NCBI RefSeq assembly: GCF_033115175.1
Contig: NC_084844.1
Coordinates: 33,079,885-33,143,884 of the forward strand
DNA: 64,000 nucleotides
Direction: 5' to 3'
From: Lepus europaeus
Lineage: Eukaryota > Chordata > Mammalia > Lagomorpha > Leporidae
Under the pieces are notes generated by a model. That model was given only the letters and a program-made list of their open reading frames with translations, did not search any database and had not been told where the DNA came from. Below are positions 24,341 through 35,082 of the stretch, piece after piece; within the stretch, counting starts at the first letter, position 1, and each line of letters starts with the position of its first letter. Position numbers and translations under genes: made by a program.

Positions 24341-27300
24341 CTGGCTGCTGGTCTCTTCACTCATACATGCTATTCCAAAGACAAACCAGAAACACTACAT
24401 TTACCTTGAAAAAGTGCGGCCGTTTTTAAAAACTTAAGATTCTTCATGCCTCTGTAATTTTTAATCATCTAATTTTTTTTTAAGTTTATTTATTTGAAAG
24501 GTAGAGCAAAAATGAGAGATCACACTTCGATCCACAGGTTCACTCTCCAAATGCCTGCAACAGCCAGGACTAGGCCAGGTTGAAGCCATGGGTCTCCCAC
24601 ATGGGTGGCAAGGACCCAACTACTTGATCACCACTTGTTGCTTCCTATGGTGAGTATTAGCAGGAAGCTGGATTGGAAACAGAGCTGGCACTCAAACCCA
24701 GGCACTCTGCTATGGCATGTGGGTGTCCCAAGCAGCAGCTTAACCCACTGCACCAAGAGAGCTCTCACTATAGTGCATTGTTTTTGTAGCTTGTGGCTAT
24801 ATTGATCAAAATAACTAAGTAAGTTAAAAAGTCTAGAAAACTAGGGAAAACCAATACAAAATAGAGAAGAATTATTTGCCACCTTGACAAGCAATTGTTT
24901 TTAAATATGGAAGTTGAGTAATAGTAGTATGGACTAATCAGTGTTCATCAAAATATAATTTGCTTACTTAAGCACAATGACATACACGAAAAATAATTTT
25001 TTATAAAGTACAATATGGCAGATAATATGCACAGTGTACTTACAAAGAAATGAAAATGGATGAGATTAAAACATATTAAGATTTCTTTCCCATTCACTTT
25101 TGGCCACATGTTTTTTGTGTAATTTTATGTTTCTGCTATATAAAGTACATGTACAATAGAATACAGAATTGGGAAAACACTTTGTTCTAGCAGTTAGGGT
25201 AATCTTAAAAGAAAAAGCCTAGGTAAATCCAAGTATCAAATTTTATCCACAAATCTCTGAAATCACTCTGTCTTCAAGCAATGCATTTAAACCTTCAATC
25301 AGATATGCTAACCCATTCCTCCACAGATTTGAGTTTGAAAAGCAAACTTATATTAACCTTTTAAGGTTACTATTAAAGACATGTTACTAATACAATCAAC
25401 AGTTAGGAGACACCTGAGAATCTTCCTAACTTTAAATAAAAACAATGAGATTGCCTAGCATAAGATGCAACTTCCTAGTGTGTTTTCTACTGCTTCAATT
25501 CTAACACACTAGAGCTTTTTATTCAAACCCTATGCAGGAAGAGACACACTGAAAGACAGCTGTGGGGAAACTCTGCTCTTTTAATATGGGCAGTATCAGT
25601 TGACAAGCCCAGGACAGAAGACAAAATCAGTGGAGAGCTTATCAACACTGTAAACATGCATGGAAAGCACAGCTCCAACATTCATATGCTCTCTCCATTG
25701 ATGCCTGTTTGTACATTCTGGTAACAGGAGGAAACATATAAGAGGGACATTAATATAGTCTTGACAGACAGTGAAAGTATTTCTGAAACTAGAAAATCTG
25801 AAGCATCACCTACCTTTACTGATGCCTTGTTTGCATGTATTGCAGTTGATACTTTGGCTCTGCCCGTGTGTCTTTAAGTGGCTGGTGATATATGCTGCAC
25901 TCAGGAGCTTCCCACAGATGTTACATGATACCTTGCCTTCATGGCGCACCATGTGTGTCCGCAGTCTGTCTTTGGTGGCAAAGGCAGCAGTGCACGTCTG
26001 CATGAGGGAGGAAAACTTTTTTTTAATATAGACTATCCTGTTCTACTCATTTAAAAGTACGTTATATTCTATGCATTATCCTATCCACATCAGCAAGTTG
26101 GCTGCACTAATTTTAATTGCATGTGTTACCTAGAATCGTAGTTATCATAAAACACTTGATAAATTTCAGATCCTTCCATTTTGGGGGAAGAAAATACATC
26201 AACACAGAGTTGTGAAACGATGTGAGCTTTAGAGTCAGTTAAACCTGAATTTTAACTGTGTTTCAGAATTTATCAAACGGTGTAATGTTAAGCAAGTTAC
26301 CTAGCCTATCTGAATTTGATTCTTCATTTGTAAAATGGAGATAACATCTATCAAAAAGTTATTGGTGGACTAATGGCCTGGCACACATAGCACACACTCA
26401 TTTAATGACACTAGCTCCCTTCCTCCAATTGGATTTTTCTTAGAATTCAAATCATTTCCTTAATAAAATCAGTCATTAACAAACAACTGAAAGGAGCACT
26501 AAAAGACTTCCAGCAACAAACTACAACTACAAATACTCATTTGATTTACTAAATTCTTAACTTTTTCATTATCACAGTTATGTCAAATAAAATCATTAAC
26601 CTGAACAGAGTTTCAAACAAGTAGGAAAAGGATCCAATTTGGTTACTAGCAGACAAAAATCTAGTAAATGATAACATTTGGGAGAAAAACTCAAAGTTTC
26701 TCCTATTACAGTTCAAGCAACCTTAACCATCAACCCACAAATGAATTTAATGCCCTTCATTCCTTTATTCATTTCAAATATATAACAAGACTACATTTTT
26801 TTCTTCTTTTAACAAAAAGTGCTGTTGCCCAAGGAAAGGGAAGCGTAGTTTAACAAAAACAACACCTACTTTTAAATGATCTTGCCTTACAGAAACAGAA
26901 GCTGTCATTTATATTTTAGAAAACTAGAATTCAAGTGGACCACATTTACTCAAGTTGGTGATTTTAAAGCTATCCAAGAACAGTGAGATCTGACTGGCTT
27001 AGACCTTCTGGATAATCTGCATTAACTGCTACACTAAGGATAAGTCATTTTAACTCTTACTTGGCATTTGAAGGGTCTTTCTGTTGAATGGACATGTTTT
27101 ACGTGACAGCTTAAGTGGTCAGGCCTGTGAAAGAGAGTTTCAAGAGAAGATGTAATGGCACACACACATAGAGAAATGCTACTTATTTGATGTTTACATG
27201 CTTGGCAGATTAGGGAGGGGGCATTTTAAAGAAAGCTAGCAAATTAGCAACTCCCCCTCCCCCCAGTGCAAGCCTCCTTACCTCTCTTAGCATCAACAAA

Positions 27301-30300
27301 AGTCTTAGTCCTTTACCTGTTAATTTTCTCTCCTAGTCAACATCAAATCATATTAGATCTTGATTCTTTACAATCAGAAAATACCCAAAGTTTTAGGACT
27401 AATACTTGCCAGAAACAGCTAATTTAACTCTAAAAACTTTTAAAAATGAAAACTAGTGAAATATTAGTGCTTACATAAAAATGGAAAAACATTCTCCTAA
27501 AAGTTTTCTTAAGAATATCCAAGGTCATCCCAACTTTCAGGAAATACACTTCTTTGATTTGCACAGCAAACCCCATGTCTCGTGTGCAAATGAATTGGAA
27601 ACTGGTGGTTTTGCAGTGATAAGATGTAGTGCCAAATGAAGGCCTGAGTCCACCAAAGCACTTCTTAAGTAACAGGGTAGTCACTATGTCACTACTTGTC
27701 AATCACACCAAACTGGAGTTAGACCTGGAGGCATATTTCTTTATCACTGATCTCCTCTACTAACACAGGCCTGCCTACAATCTCGTAAACCTTCTCCATC
27801 ACACAGAGCCAAAACTGCAATTCATGGATACTATAAACAGAAAAAGAAAAGCAAGATACAATACCTCGAGAAGCCTTTCCCACAAACACTGCAAGTGTAG
27901 GGTTTGGTGATGCCTCCTTCGTGAGACCTCACGTGGTAAGTCATCCGGTCCTTCCTCTTGAAGCGCTGATTACAAGTAGGACACTCAAAGGGCTTTTCGT
28001 CCGAGTGGGAGAGCTTGTGCCGATTGAGGTGGTACACATCTCGGAAGGCCTTTCCACACATCTCACAAGCATGGTTCTTCTTGACGGGCTTACTGGGTTT
28101 CTTGACAGACTGGGTCACAGGCATAGCTGTGGTGCTGGCACTGCTACTGGGGTTGGTGCCCGAGGAAGATGTAGTGACTGTCGATAAGATGCCTGCAATG
28201 GTTGAGACCAGCGAAGTTCGGCTGCTGTCCCCAGCGATGGTGGAGATCAGGGGAACCACCGTGGTGGGGGTTTTCTTTGGCCGGGACACCAACTTGATCC
28301 CTGTGTGGCAGGACTCGTGGCGCCTCAGGTGATAGCTGTCCCTGAAAGCTTTACTGCAGTAAGTGCACACAAATGAAGTTTTGGGTTTTTCTTTTTTAAT
28401 CCCAATGGCATCTTTTAATGTTTCTGGTGCAGCCTGAGGTTTCTGAGTTATTGGTATCGGAAGCAATGGTTTCTGATCAGGGGGCTCCACAGCAGAGCTC
28501 AGGAGAGGCAGCAAGCTGTTCTGTGCTGCCTGCTGTTGGTGATGGGAGGCTTCATGGGCCTAAAACCAAACATTGACACTTCAGAAATGCAGCCTCTCAC
28601 AATGACCTTTAAAATTCAACACAGTCCAGGCAACAGAGACCAGAAGAAACAAAGAGCCTGTAAGCTCTTCTCTGCAGCAGAGACCCAGCAGCCACCTAGT
28701 TAGTTACTCTTAGAGCTAATACAGAGCACTGAAACAGCACTGCACAGATACAAAACTTGGGACTGAGTTGCTGACAGTATCTTGCCTTCAGACAGCTCAC
28801 TAAACTACATAGTATCTTTGTTCATAAGGGACATACTAGCTGATGACATCAGTTTGCATTAGTCTGTCAGTGCTGAAACCAAGTTTAAATAACCTGTCAA
28901 AAAAATTACACTCCAGACTTAAGTATTTAACAGGACCTTACTGCAGCAACACACACACACACACAAGCATTCACTTATCTATTTCTGAGGAAGGGGGAAA
29001 TACCATGTCTCTCCTTTTCCATCAGAAAAATCTTAGCGATTGAGAAAGGGGGCTGCTGCTAAGTGATGAAAGGAGTCCAGTTCTCTGAATATATATGCTA
29101 GCAGTTAAGTTTACTTTTAAAGTTTTCACATAACTCTACTAAACGAATCGGCTGAAACAAAACCTGCTATTAATTCAACCTGGAAAGCATCTGTGGAGGT
29201 AGCCCATAGCAAAACACCTGTCTATTGCTTCTCAGGTCATTTCCTTCCACTGAAGCCTGCATCCCTGCGCAATACCAGCTGTATAAGCCCTAAACTCTCA
29301 AAGACAGGCTCACAAGAGAAAAACAAATTGTAAGCCGTTAAATTCTATTCATGCTCATCTTCTACCAGCAGTTGCTGTTACAATGTGCTTCTCCACTCCA
29401 AAACTGGGGGCTGGACTGAAAGCCAAAATTCACCATCAGGTTCTTGTATTTATGAGCAGATACTCTTTTGATTTTGATTCTTTAAAAATTCTCTACACCT
29501 CCAAACTGATAATCATTTAGGAAATGGCAGAGGGAAAAATTCCTGAAATGGTTCTTCCTAATATGTTGCTCTTTACCAAGATGTTTGAAACTTGACATGA
29601 GCCCAGGCCCCTCTGCTTGAGTTTTATAATCTTAAAAGGATATGTGCACTCAGAGGTAAAGGCTTCAAGTATTTTAAGCATACAATGTCCTAGGAAGGGC
29701 CCATTCCATCATCTTAGGTACTTCAGACAGTTAGTTATCCTTCTCATGCATGCTATAATCACAGGTCCTCCAGCTCACTGATTAAGGAAAAAAGGAAACA
29801 CACACACAGAGCTCTCCTTTGATGGGTCAGAACATCTACCACACATTGCTTCAAGTTTACTTGAAGGCAGCACAAAAGCTAAGCCTGGAACTAGTATGCC
29901 CCAAGTGATTAGCAGGTGCGCTACACAGAGTTAGCAGCTCCATTCAATTTACTAACTTTGATTTAATCACCATCTGAGTCTCAGAAGCACTCTCAGAAAT
30001 GGTGTGACGAGTATCTTTTCTGGATTTAAAGCTCATATGAATTACAGTCCACTTTTAATCTCATTTGTGGAGCTCTTATAACTGTTGGCTTCTATCTACC
30101 CAGGTGACACCAGTAGAAACTTTATAGGATTTGGACTCTAATCTCACCCCTCGTCCAGGCTGGCAGTAGAATCCCCAAGTTTCTATACAGTACACAAAGA
30201 GTTAATAATTGAAGGTATCTCAATATACGATTTCAAAGGCTAACAGATCAGATAATAGGGAACGCAAATCTTCTAGACAAAGTTCAAACTTATAACGTTT

Positions 30301-33150
30301 TGAGGCATTTTCCAATTCCAAACAACCATTAGCGCAACGAAGTACTTAAAAGCACTTACTGCCATTTTACCAATTCTGATGTCTGTGGCAATATAAGTAT
30401 TTCCACAGCATTGCTGAAGCTCACTCTCACACGAGGGGGTGAAATGCTGGAGAACCACTATTGAAATCACTCTCCAAGGATTCCTAGGGTCCCCACACTT
30501 CTACATGAAGCCTTCTAAGAGGGGGACTGGATTTTCCCAACTTATTCTCTGGGGGAAGAGACAATAAAATAACAACCACAACCTCCCTTTAGTTAAATGG
30601 TTTATTTTAAAAATGTAACTTCTGAGTAGACTTTTATATGACTAGCACCATCAAATCAAAGTTTTAATTTTATCTCCCATCTCTTTCAACTGCAAGACAT
30701 TTTAACCTTGCTCAAACTTTTCTTTTCCTAGGGCTGGCAAAAAAACCAAAACAGAAATGTTATTTCATCACCCAGGGTGGTAGGATGTGGCACCATGAAA
30801 TCTCCAGCGCCAGAGGGTAAAAGATTTTGTACTGAAACAAATTAGCATCGGTGAGTCATATCTTGAATGTCCTGTTAGGAGAATCATCCATCAAATATTT
30901 TAACAGCTATGGCTTTCACTTTCCACCAGGTTATCAGGAAAGCAAGCAGTACTAAATTGCTTTAAAATATAAGTTCAACAGGATGCTCCAGGAAACAAAT
31001 ACAAGTGTTTAACACTCCATTTCCCCGATGGGAGTTACTTAAAACTGGAACTAAGCCTATTCATACCTTTCCACAGAAAAGACCAAAATATCCTCTTTAC
31101 CCACTCACCCTCTCCTTGGCTCTAAGTTACAAGTTTTCCAACAATTTTCAGTGCACACATTTCCAAAGCCCATGGAAAAATATTAGCTTTAACACTTTTC
31201 CACCAGATGAATAAAGGACTTTAATTAGCTGAAAAAATTAAATAATATAAAATCTAATTAAAATCTGAATCAGTAAATGCTTGGCGTTTGTTTTATCCAA
31301 GGAAAGAATAATTAATAGTAGTAACAAAAATTCCAAAAGATTTTCCAAGTAGCTTTCCAAAGATGAATTACAGGTTTTTCCTTTACAGAAAGAACTCTTG
31401 CTTTCTTCAGTCTCCATTAAGTTTATAGATACCAGGCTTAAAATGTTTTTTATCACTCCTGAATCTACAACGGGCCATTTTAAAGTTGTTGTTTTTTTCC
31501 CCCCAGAAAAGGCATTTGCCACCTTTACGCTAACTGGATGGTAGATAATTATGTTATCATTTTTTCCAATGAATTCTTAAATTGATTTATCACACTGTTA
31601 TCAAGCTCACCAAAGCACAATGAAACAATACTAGTTCAGAATGACAAAAGGGGAATGAGTTCCATAATTCTGAGTATTTTCAATTTTAAGAAGCTTGAAT
31701 ACTTCCACAACTACTTAAAAAATCACATTGCCCATATTTGAAAGAACTTATGTCTTAACACAATAAAGCAGATCTACACAATAGGCATCGTTTGAAACCT
31801 TCGATTCCCTACACTAAGTCCACCGGGATGGGTCCAGGGGCCGGGAGGACATTCTTCTGAAAATTCTGCATCCGTTCCTGGATAGCTCCGAAAGGTCTCG
31901 AGCGCCCGGCTACGCGTTTGGGATTTGGCGAAGTATTCCAAGAAGGAAAATAACTCAGAGGCGGGAAGAACGCACTTAGAAGTGACGAGCTTCCTAACCT
32001 CCTCGGGTTCCCAAGTTTCCCTGTGAGCTCATCGCTGCTGCCCACTAAATGCTTCGTCTGCAAACAGAAACGAAGCAGGAGAAAGTAGGTCCCAGCCGAG
32101 TCTCTCCAAGAGGGGGGTCCCCCACCGAAAGTGAGTTGGCAAGAGGATCGCCGCCGGCGTTATCAACCGCGGCCGCTTTTAAGTTTCTTGCAAAAAAGCG
32201 CACTCCAACACCCCGGCGAGTGACTCATCTGGGGGCTTTGTAAGCGGACTTTGTTTGCGCTCTCCACTTCGCGTCGCCCCATCGGCCGGCCGCAGGCAGC
32301 GTCCGCCCGGAGCGCAGCCCCCCGCCCGGCGCGGCGCGGCGGCCGGGGGATTCCCCGGGCTGAATGGGCCGGCGGGAGAGCTGGACAGAGCGAGAGGTGT
32401 CAGCTGCCAGGGCTCGGCTGCGGCTCGCGAGAGGAACACTGGGGCCCCGGCGAGAAAGTTTGGGGAGGGGAGGTACGCTCACGACACCCCCGCCTCAAGA
32501 GCACAGACACGAGGGGGGCGGCGGGCAGGGGGAGTGGCGGGCAGCCCGGGGAGTCCCGCTATTCGCCTGGACGTGCCAGGGGGTTAGAAAGTCAACACAC
32601 ACACGCACACACACAAAAAGAGAGGGAGCCGAGGGGACAGGGAGCGAGAGCCAAAGACGGACCAAGTGCATGTCGGGGGGCCCTCGGCAGGCCCGGGGGA
32701 CCCCCTCACCCCAGCGCGCGGGCCCGGGCCCGGCGCGCAGTGGCCGAGCAGCCGCGCTATCCAGCAGCCCGGCGCCCTCCTTTCTCTGGGCTGCGGGCTG
32801 GTGACAGCGATCGGCCTCCTCCCTTCCCCTTCAGGGCGGGAGGGAAGGGTGTGTATGCGTGTGTTACTGTGTGCTGGGGGGGCTCCGGGGTTCACCCCGA
32901 GGCCTGCTCGCTCCCCCGCACCCCGTGAGGCCGCCTCCTATCACCTCAGCAGCCCTGCTCCGCCGGGGCGGGCGGGCGGAAAAACAAAGGGGGATTAAGG
33001 CCGGGCCGGAGAGCGGAGCCGGGAGGGAGGGGAGGAGGAGCGCCCGCCCGCCCGCCCGCCAGCCCGGGGCCCGGCCCCCCTGTCCCCCCCGTGCCCCCCC
33101 GGGGGGGCCCCCAGTACCTGGAACAGGAACGCGGTCCAGTTGGCCTCCAT
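18180..33150 (-). CDS. VEZF1: VEZF1, vascular endothelial zinc finger 1 (six coding exons)
   Basis: C2H2 zinc-finger transcription factor; the family binds C/G-rich promoter elements in the nucleus and acts in endothelial and vascular development. Coding exons on the minus strand are 33118-33150, 27865-28559, 27061-27124, 25814-25997, 24220-24369 and 18180-18607. Every junction is GT-AG and the phases agree, giving 1554 nt and 517 residues. The ATG at 33150 opens MEANWTAFLFQ. C2H2 fingers lie at about residues 76-96, 176-196, 204-224, 234-255, 263-283 and 289-308, with an extra CNTC pair at 316-319. A 14-glutamine run occupies 337-350. The C-terminal third is a low-complexity Thr/Ser/Pro/Met/Val region of repeated TSPM/TSPL-like units ending in PPW. 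The human protein is about 521 aa by memory, so a shorter polyQ tract would explain the difference. No frameshift or premature stop is seen, so the gene should be intact. Confidence 0.96.
19416..19626 (-). repeat. CSINE, old
   Basis: Reverse copy of the older subfamily (acccaactatgtgagccatc, cctcccagaatatgtactagc); its head is lost at the junction with the next SINE. Confidence 0.75.
19627..19822 (+). repeat. CSINE, 3'-truncated old copy
   Basis: Head and middle (acattttggtgcagtggtta...cacatgagggacccagac); the 3' part is missing at the junction with the next copy. Confidence 0.7.
19823..20095 (+). repeat. CSINE
   Basis: Starts at tttagtgggttaagctgc and ends in tttcaaatacataaacaaat plus poly(A). 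Confidence 0.85.
20096..20758 (+). repeat. CSINE interrupted by another CSINE
   Basis: The left piece 20096-20145 and right piece 20495-20758 belong to one plus-strand SINE. It is split by the reverse copy at 20146-20494; tcagctct is repeated at the two junctions. Confidence 0.6.
20146..20494 (-). repeat. CSINE nested in a CSINE
   Basis: Full-length reverse copy from poly(T) plus aagatttatttatgtattta to ccacagcgccagtccc. Confidence 0.88.
21082..21398 (+). repeat. CSINE, left member of a tail-to-tail pair
   Basis: Plus copy ending ttcaaaataaataaataaatc, abutting the tail of the next, inverted copy. Confidence 0.88.
21399..21752 (-). repeat. CSINE, right member of a tail-to-tail pair
   Basis: Reverse copy starting ttttattttatttatttatt. 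With its left neighbour it forms a potential long inverted repeat. Confidence 0.88.
22232..22604 (-). repeat. CSINE, young poly(A) form
   Basis: Long poly(T) then ggacaggcagagttagacag, ending gagccgcagcgccagtc. Flanks gaaacagctttc (22220-22231) and aaagcagctttc (22605-22616) are a near-perfect target duplication. Confidence 0.93.
23217..23545 (+). repeat. CSINE
   Basis: Full-length copy from gagcctgcattatggcatag to ttcaaataaaaacaaacaaa. Confidence 0.88.
24220..24369 (-). CDS. VEZF1: VEZF1 coding exon 5 (polyglutamine exon)
   Basis: 150 nt between an AATAG acceptor and a GTAAGA donor. It encodes CMSEETSSQK, then 14 glutamines, then HVTSWPGKQVETLRLWEEAV. The glutamine codons are ten pure CAG followed by CAA, CAG, CAG, CAA (plus-strand positions 24296-24337). 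Out-phase 1. Confidence 0.94.
24296..24337 (-). repeat. VEZF1: CAG/CAA triplet repeat coding polyglutamine
   Basis: Fourteen in-frame glutamine codons in VEZF1 exon 5, ten of them an uninterrupted CAG run. Confidence 0.9.
24471..24767 (-). repeat. CSINE, old copy in VEZF1 intron 4
   Basis: Reverse copy (ttatttatttgaaaggtaga ... cactgcaccaagagagctc). Confidence 0.8.
24768..25813 (-). other. VEZF1: Unique part of VEZF1 intron 4
   Basis: AT-rich sequence with no repeat or exon recognised. Confidence 0.6.
25814..25997 (-). CDS. VEZF1: VEZF1 coding exon 4 (fingers 5-6)
   Basis: 184 nt after a CATGCAG acceptor and before a GTAGGT donor. It encodes the rest of finger 5 (CTAAFATKDRLRTHMVRH) and finger 6 (CNICGKLLSAAYITSHLKTH), then NCNTCKQGISK. 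Out-phase 1. Confidence 0.94.
26222..26415 (+). repeat. MIR SINE in VEZF1 intron 3
   Basis: agctttagagtcagttaaac, aagcaagttacctagccta, ttcatttgtaaaatggagat and ggcctggcacacatagcac follow the MIR consensus in order. Confidence 0.75.
27061..27124 (-). CDS. VEZF1: VEZF1 coding exon 3
   Basis: A 64-nt exon between a CACAG acceptor and a GTAAGA donor. One base completes the split Arg codon. Then PDHLSCHVKHVHSTERPFKC supplies the histidines of finger 4 and the first cysteine of finger 5. Out-phase 0. Confidence 0.93.
27865..28559 (-). CDS. VEZF1: VEZF1 coding exon 2 (fingers 1-3 and part of 4)
   Basis: Starts after TTTTAG with GCC CAT GAA (Ala-His-Glu) and ends in AG before a GTATTG donor. It is 695 nt with out-phase 2, so the Arg codon is split with exon 3. 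It carries zinc fingers 1-3 and the first cysteine pair of finger 4. Between fingers 1 and 2 is a Ser/Thr-rich linker of about 80 residues. Confidence 0.95.
28560..33117 (-). other. VEZF1: VEZF1 intron 1
   Basis: A 4.56-kb intron with no CSINE copies, bounded by GTACTG and TTTTAG. It has a short (CA)n at 28948-28966. Beyond its CpG-island end I see nothing codable. Confidence 0.75.
28948..28966. repeat. (AC)n microsatellite
   Basis: Short dinucleotide run in VEZF1 intron 1. Confidence 0.8.
33118..33150 (-). CDS. VEZF1: VEZF1 coding exon 1
   Basis: Eleven codons (MEANWTAFLFQ) starting at the ATG complementary to 33148-33150 and ending in CAG before a GTACTG donor. Phase 0. The exon sits inside a CpG island, and the next 4.56 kb is intron 1. 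Confidence 0.93.
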
Positions 33151-33320
33151 GGCTGCGGCGGCCGACCCCCCTCCTCCCCACTCCCCCCGCTCGGGGAGCC
33201 TCCTCAGCCGGAGGAGGCGACAACAAAGCGGCGGCGGCGGCGGCGGCGGCAGCGGCAGCGGCGGCTCCTCAACATGGCAGCGCCGAGCGCGGCCACTTCC
33301 GGTAACCTCCGGGACGCACC
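33151..33320 (-). promoter_or_regulatory. VEZF1: VEZF1 5' UTR and core promoter
   Basis: TATA-less, CpG-rich sequence directly upstream of the VEZF1 ATG. It contains an ETS/GABPA-type site (acttccggt, 33295-33303), a YY1-like aacatggcag (33271-33280) and a CGG/CAG trinucleotide run (33229-33265) that would lie in the 5' UTR as GCC repeats. The transcription start is inferred to lie between about 33220 and 33300. Confidence 0.6.
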
Positions 33321-33759
33321 ACCGCGGCGGCGAGCGCGGGCGGGGGGGGAGCCCCGGCCCGGCCGCCGCCGCCCCCAGCTGCCCGGACCCCCGGTGCGCG
33401 TCCGCGCCGCCGGCCCGCCGCCTCAGAGCTCAGCCAGTGCCCGCCGGCGGTGGGGTCAGGGCCCCCGCGGGGGGGCTGGGGTGGGGCCGGGGGCGGGGAT
33501 GGGGCGCGGCGTCCCCCCCCGCGGGGGTGTGTGGTGCTGCGGTCCGTGGCTCAGGCAGCTGGAGCAGGGGGAGCTCAGGAGAGAAGATGGAGGACACCAG
33601 GGTCTGGCGCTGGCCCTCTGGGCACAGCTGGGCCGTCTCTCGTGACTCAGACACGGTGCCCGGCAGCGCCGCGCCCCTAGCAGCCCCTCAGCGGAGGGCA
33701 CAAGCCATGGAGGTCACCCGATTCTTCAGTCCCGCATGTACAGCCTAGCCCCCACCTCG

Positions 33760-34096
33760 AAAGTGGGGGAAGCCCCGCGGACTTGCGGTGTTTCTCCCCT
33801 TAGGCGTTTCTTTTCTGGTCCGCCAAGCCCTGCGAACTCTCGCTGCGCGAGGTCATCTCCCTCTGAGTAGCCTTTCCATCGCCGGCAGGGAATCCCACTG
33901 GGGTGCAGCCTCAGATCCTCCCAGGGTGGAGGGAAGCACTTCCCACGCACAGACATGTCATTACTGGGTTATTCTTGGGTGAAGGGCTGGGCTTCCCCAC
34001 CCTCCCCTTCACTCCAGATATGATGTGAAATTCTACCCCAAACCCCTCCTCTCCCACCAACAAAATAAAAACAAGTGAGAAAATATAGCCATGAAA
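33760..34096. other. No gene seen upstream of VEZF1
   Basis: CpG-island shoulder and unique sequence; no exon recognised. Confidence 0.4.
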
Positions 34097-34321
34097 TTAT
34101 TTTAGTCCTTGAGTACAGTCTGCTTCCTTCTTCAGCCCCCTCCCGCCAATAAAAAATGGAACTTCTGGTTGGACAGCGTCAGGAGATGTCACTGAGGTGA
34201 CCCCAGCCTCTGTCTGCAGTTCCAAGTCTTCCACGTAGGCGTCACTGCTACTGGAACTTTGTAGAAGAGCCTGTGTGATGATGTCCTGAACGTTTTCTAT
34301 CCTTTCCTCACACAGAAGTAG
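34097..34321 (-). other. Unexplained open exon-like block 2 (possible terminal exon)
   Basis: A 74-codon frame without ATG, open from a CAGTAG acceptor region to TAA, containing CEERIENVQDIITQALLQ and ending KKEADCTQGLK. The composition looks protein-like and acidic. I do not recognise it. Frames of this length occur by chance in 64 kb, so coding status is doubtful. Confidence 0.2.
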
Positions 34322-34661
34322 CTACTGGGAATATCAGAGACAAGCTATTATTAAACAAGTGTCTCCAGTCCAAGAAATGAGGGGGCAGGATATATCAGTT
34401 ATAGTCTTAGGAACTTTAGCTTTAAAAAAAATTCCTCAGATGGCTGCATTATTTCAAGACTTCCAACATCTTTAACATCTTTCAAAACCAACTCTTATCA
34501 TCCCCTCCATTCATTCCCCTCCACACAGGTCACCACCTCCAACTTCCTCCAGCGATACACAGTAAAATCTGAAGAGGTACAGTGCTTGGACAGTCTGTGC
34601 TTCTTTTCTGTCCCCTACACAATGTTCCCCCCACCTCCCCCTCTTTCCTTCCCTCAGTCAC

Positions 34662-34757
34662 CAGAATGAAGGGGCTGGAATCGTTGATCTGGTTCCTTTT
34701 AGAGAGCCGATGCCCCATTGGATACTGCCCGGAGACCTTGGGGATCAATGAGAAGCT
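34662..34757 (-). other. Unexplained open exon-like block 1
   Basis: 96 nt between an AACTGCAG acceptor and a GTGACT donor, open in phase 0 for 32 codons (start SFSLIPKVSGQYPMGHRL). Phase 0 joins the block at 34097-34321 in frame. The plus strand of the same place also has exon-like borders (ccctcag at 34657, GTAACA at 34786). No family recognised. Confidence 0.2.
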
Positions 34758-34973
34758 CTGCAGTTTGGATCAGTAGCAGAAGCAGGTAACACCAGGGAAC
34801 CGGTCAGCCTAAGACACAGGAGGGGACAGAAAATGATGAAGACTTTCTGATGCACATTCTTCAGCTAAACTACTATGGAGGTCCCCCTGTCTCCTCTAAA
34901 TGTCCATTAGTTTCTTTTAGAAACAAAAACAAAATGGCTCAGGAAGCTGAAGTGTGTACGAGGGTACGTCATA

Positions 34974-35081
34974 CTTCAAAAAGTTCATGGAAGATGGAAT
35001 TAAAAGATGTTTATTGGGGCACAAAAATTTGAAACCATATACAGCTTTTGGTAACATGCATCTTCCAGGAACTTTTGGAAG
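34974..35081. mobile_element. Mariner-like MITE, well preserved
   Basis: 108 bp bounded by TA dinucleotides on both sides. Terminal inverted repeats start CTTCAAAAAGTTCATGG and match at about 22 of 24 positions. The TA target duplication fits the Tc1/mariner superfamily. Confidence 0.7.
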
Positions 35082-35082
35082 T

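Larger units (their letters stand above)
32080..33720. promoter_or_regulatory. CpG island over VEZF1 exon 1
   Basis: Very GC-rich and dense in CG dinucleotides, covering VEZF1 exon 1, the start of intron 1 and about 500 bp upstream. An AP-1-type TGACTCA lies at 32221-32227 within intron 1. A (CA)n stretch lies at about 32597-32617. Confidence 0.8.

Noticed and set aside
32251-33748. Open frames of 110-225 codons around VEZF1 exon 1
   Set aside because: GC-rich chance frames. The only supported coding piece here is the 11-codon first exon of VEZF1.
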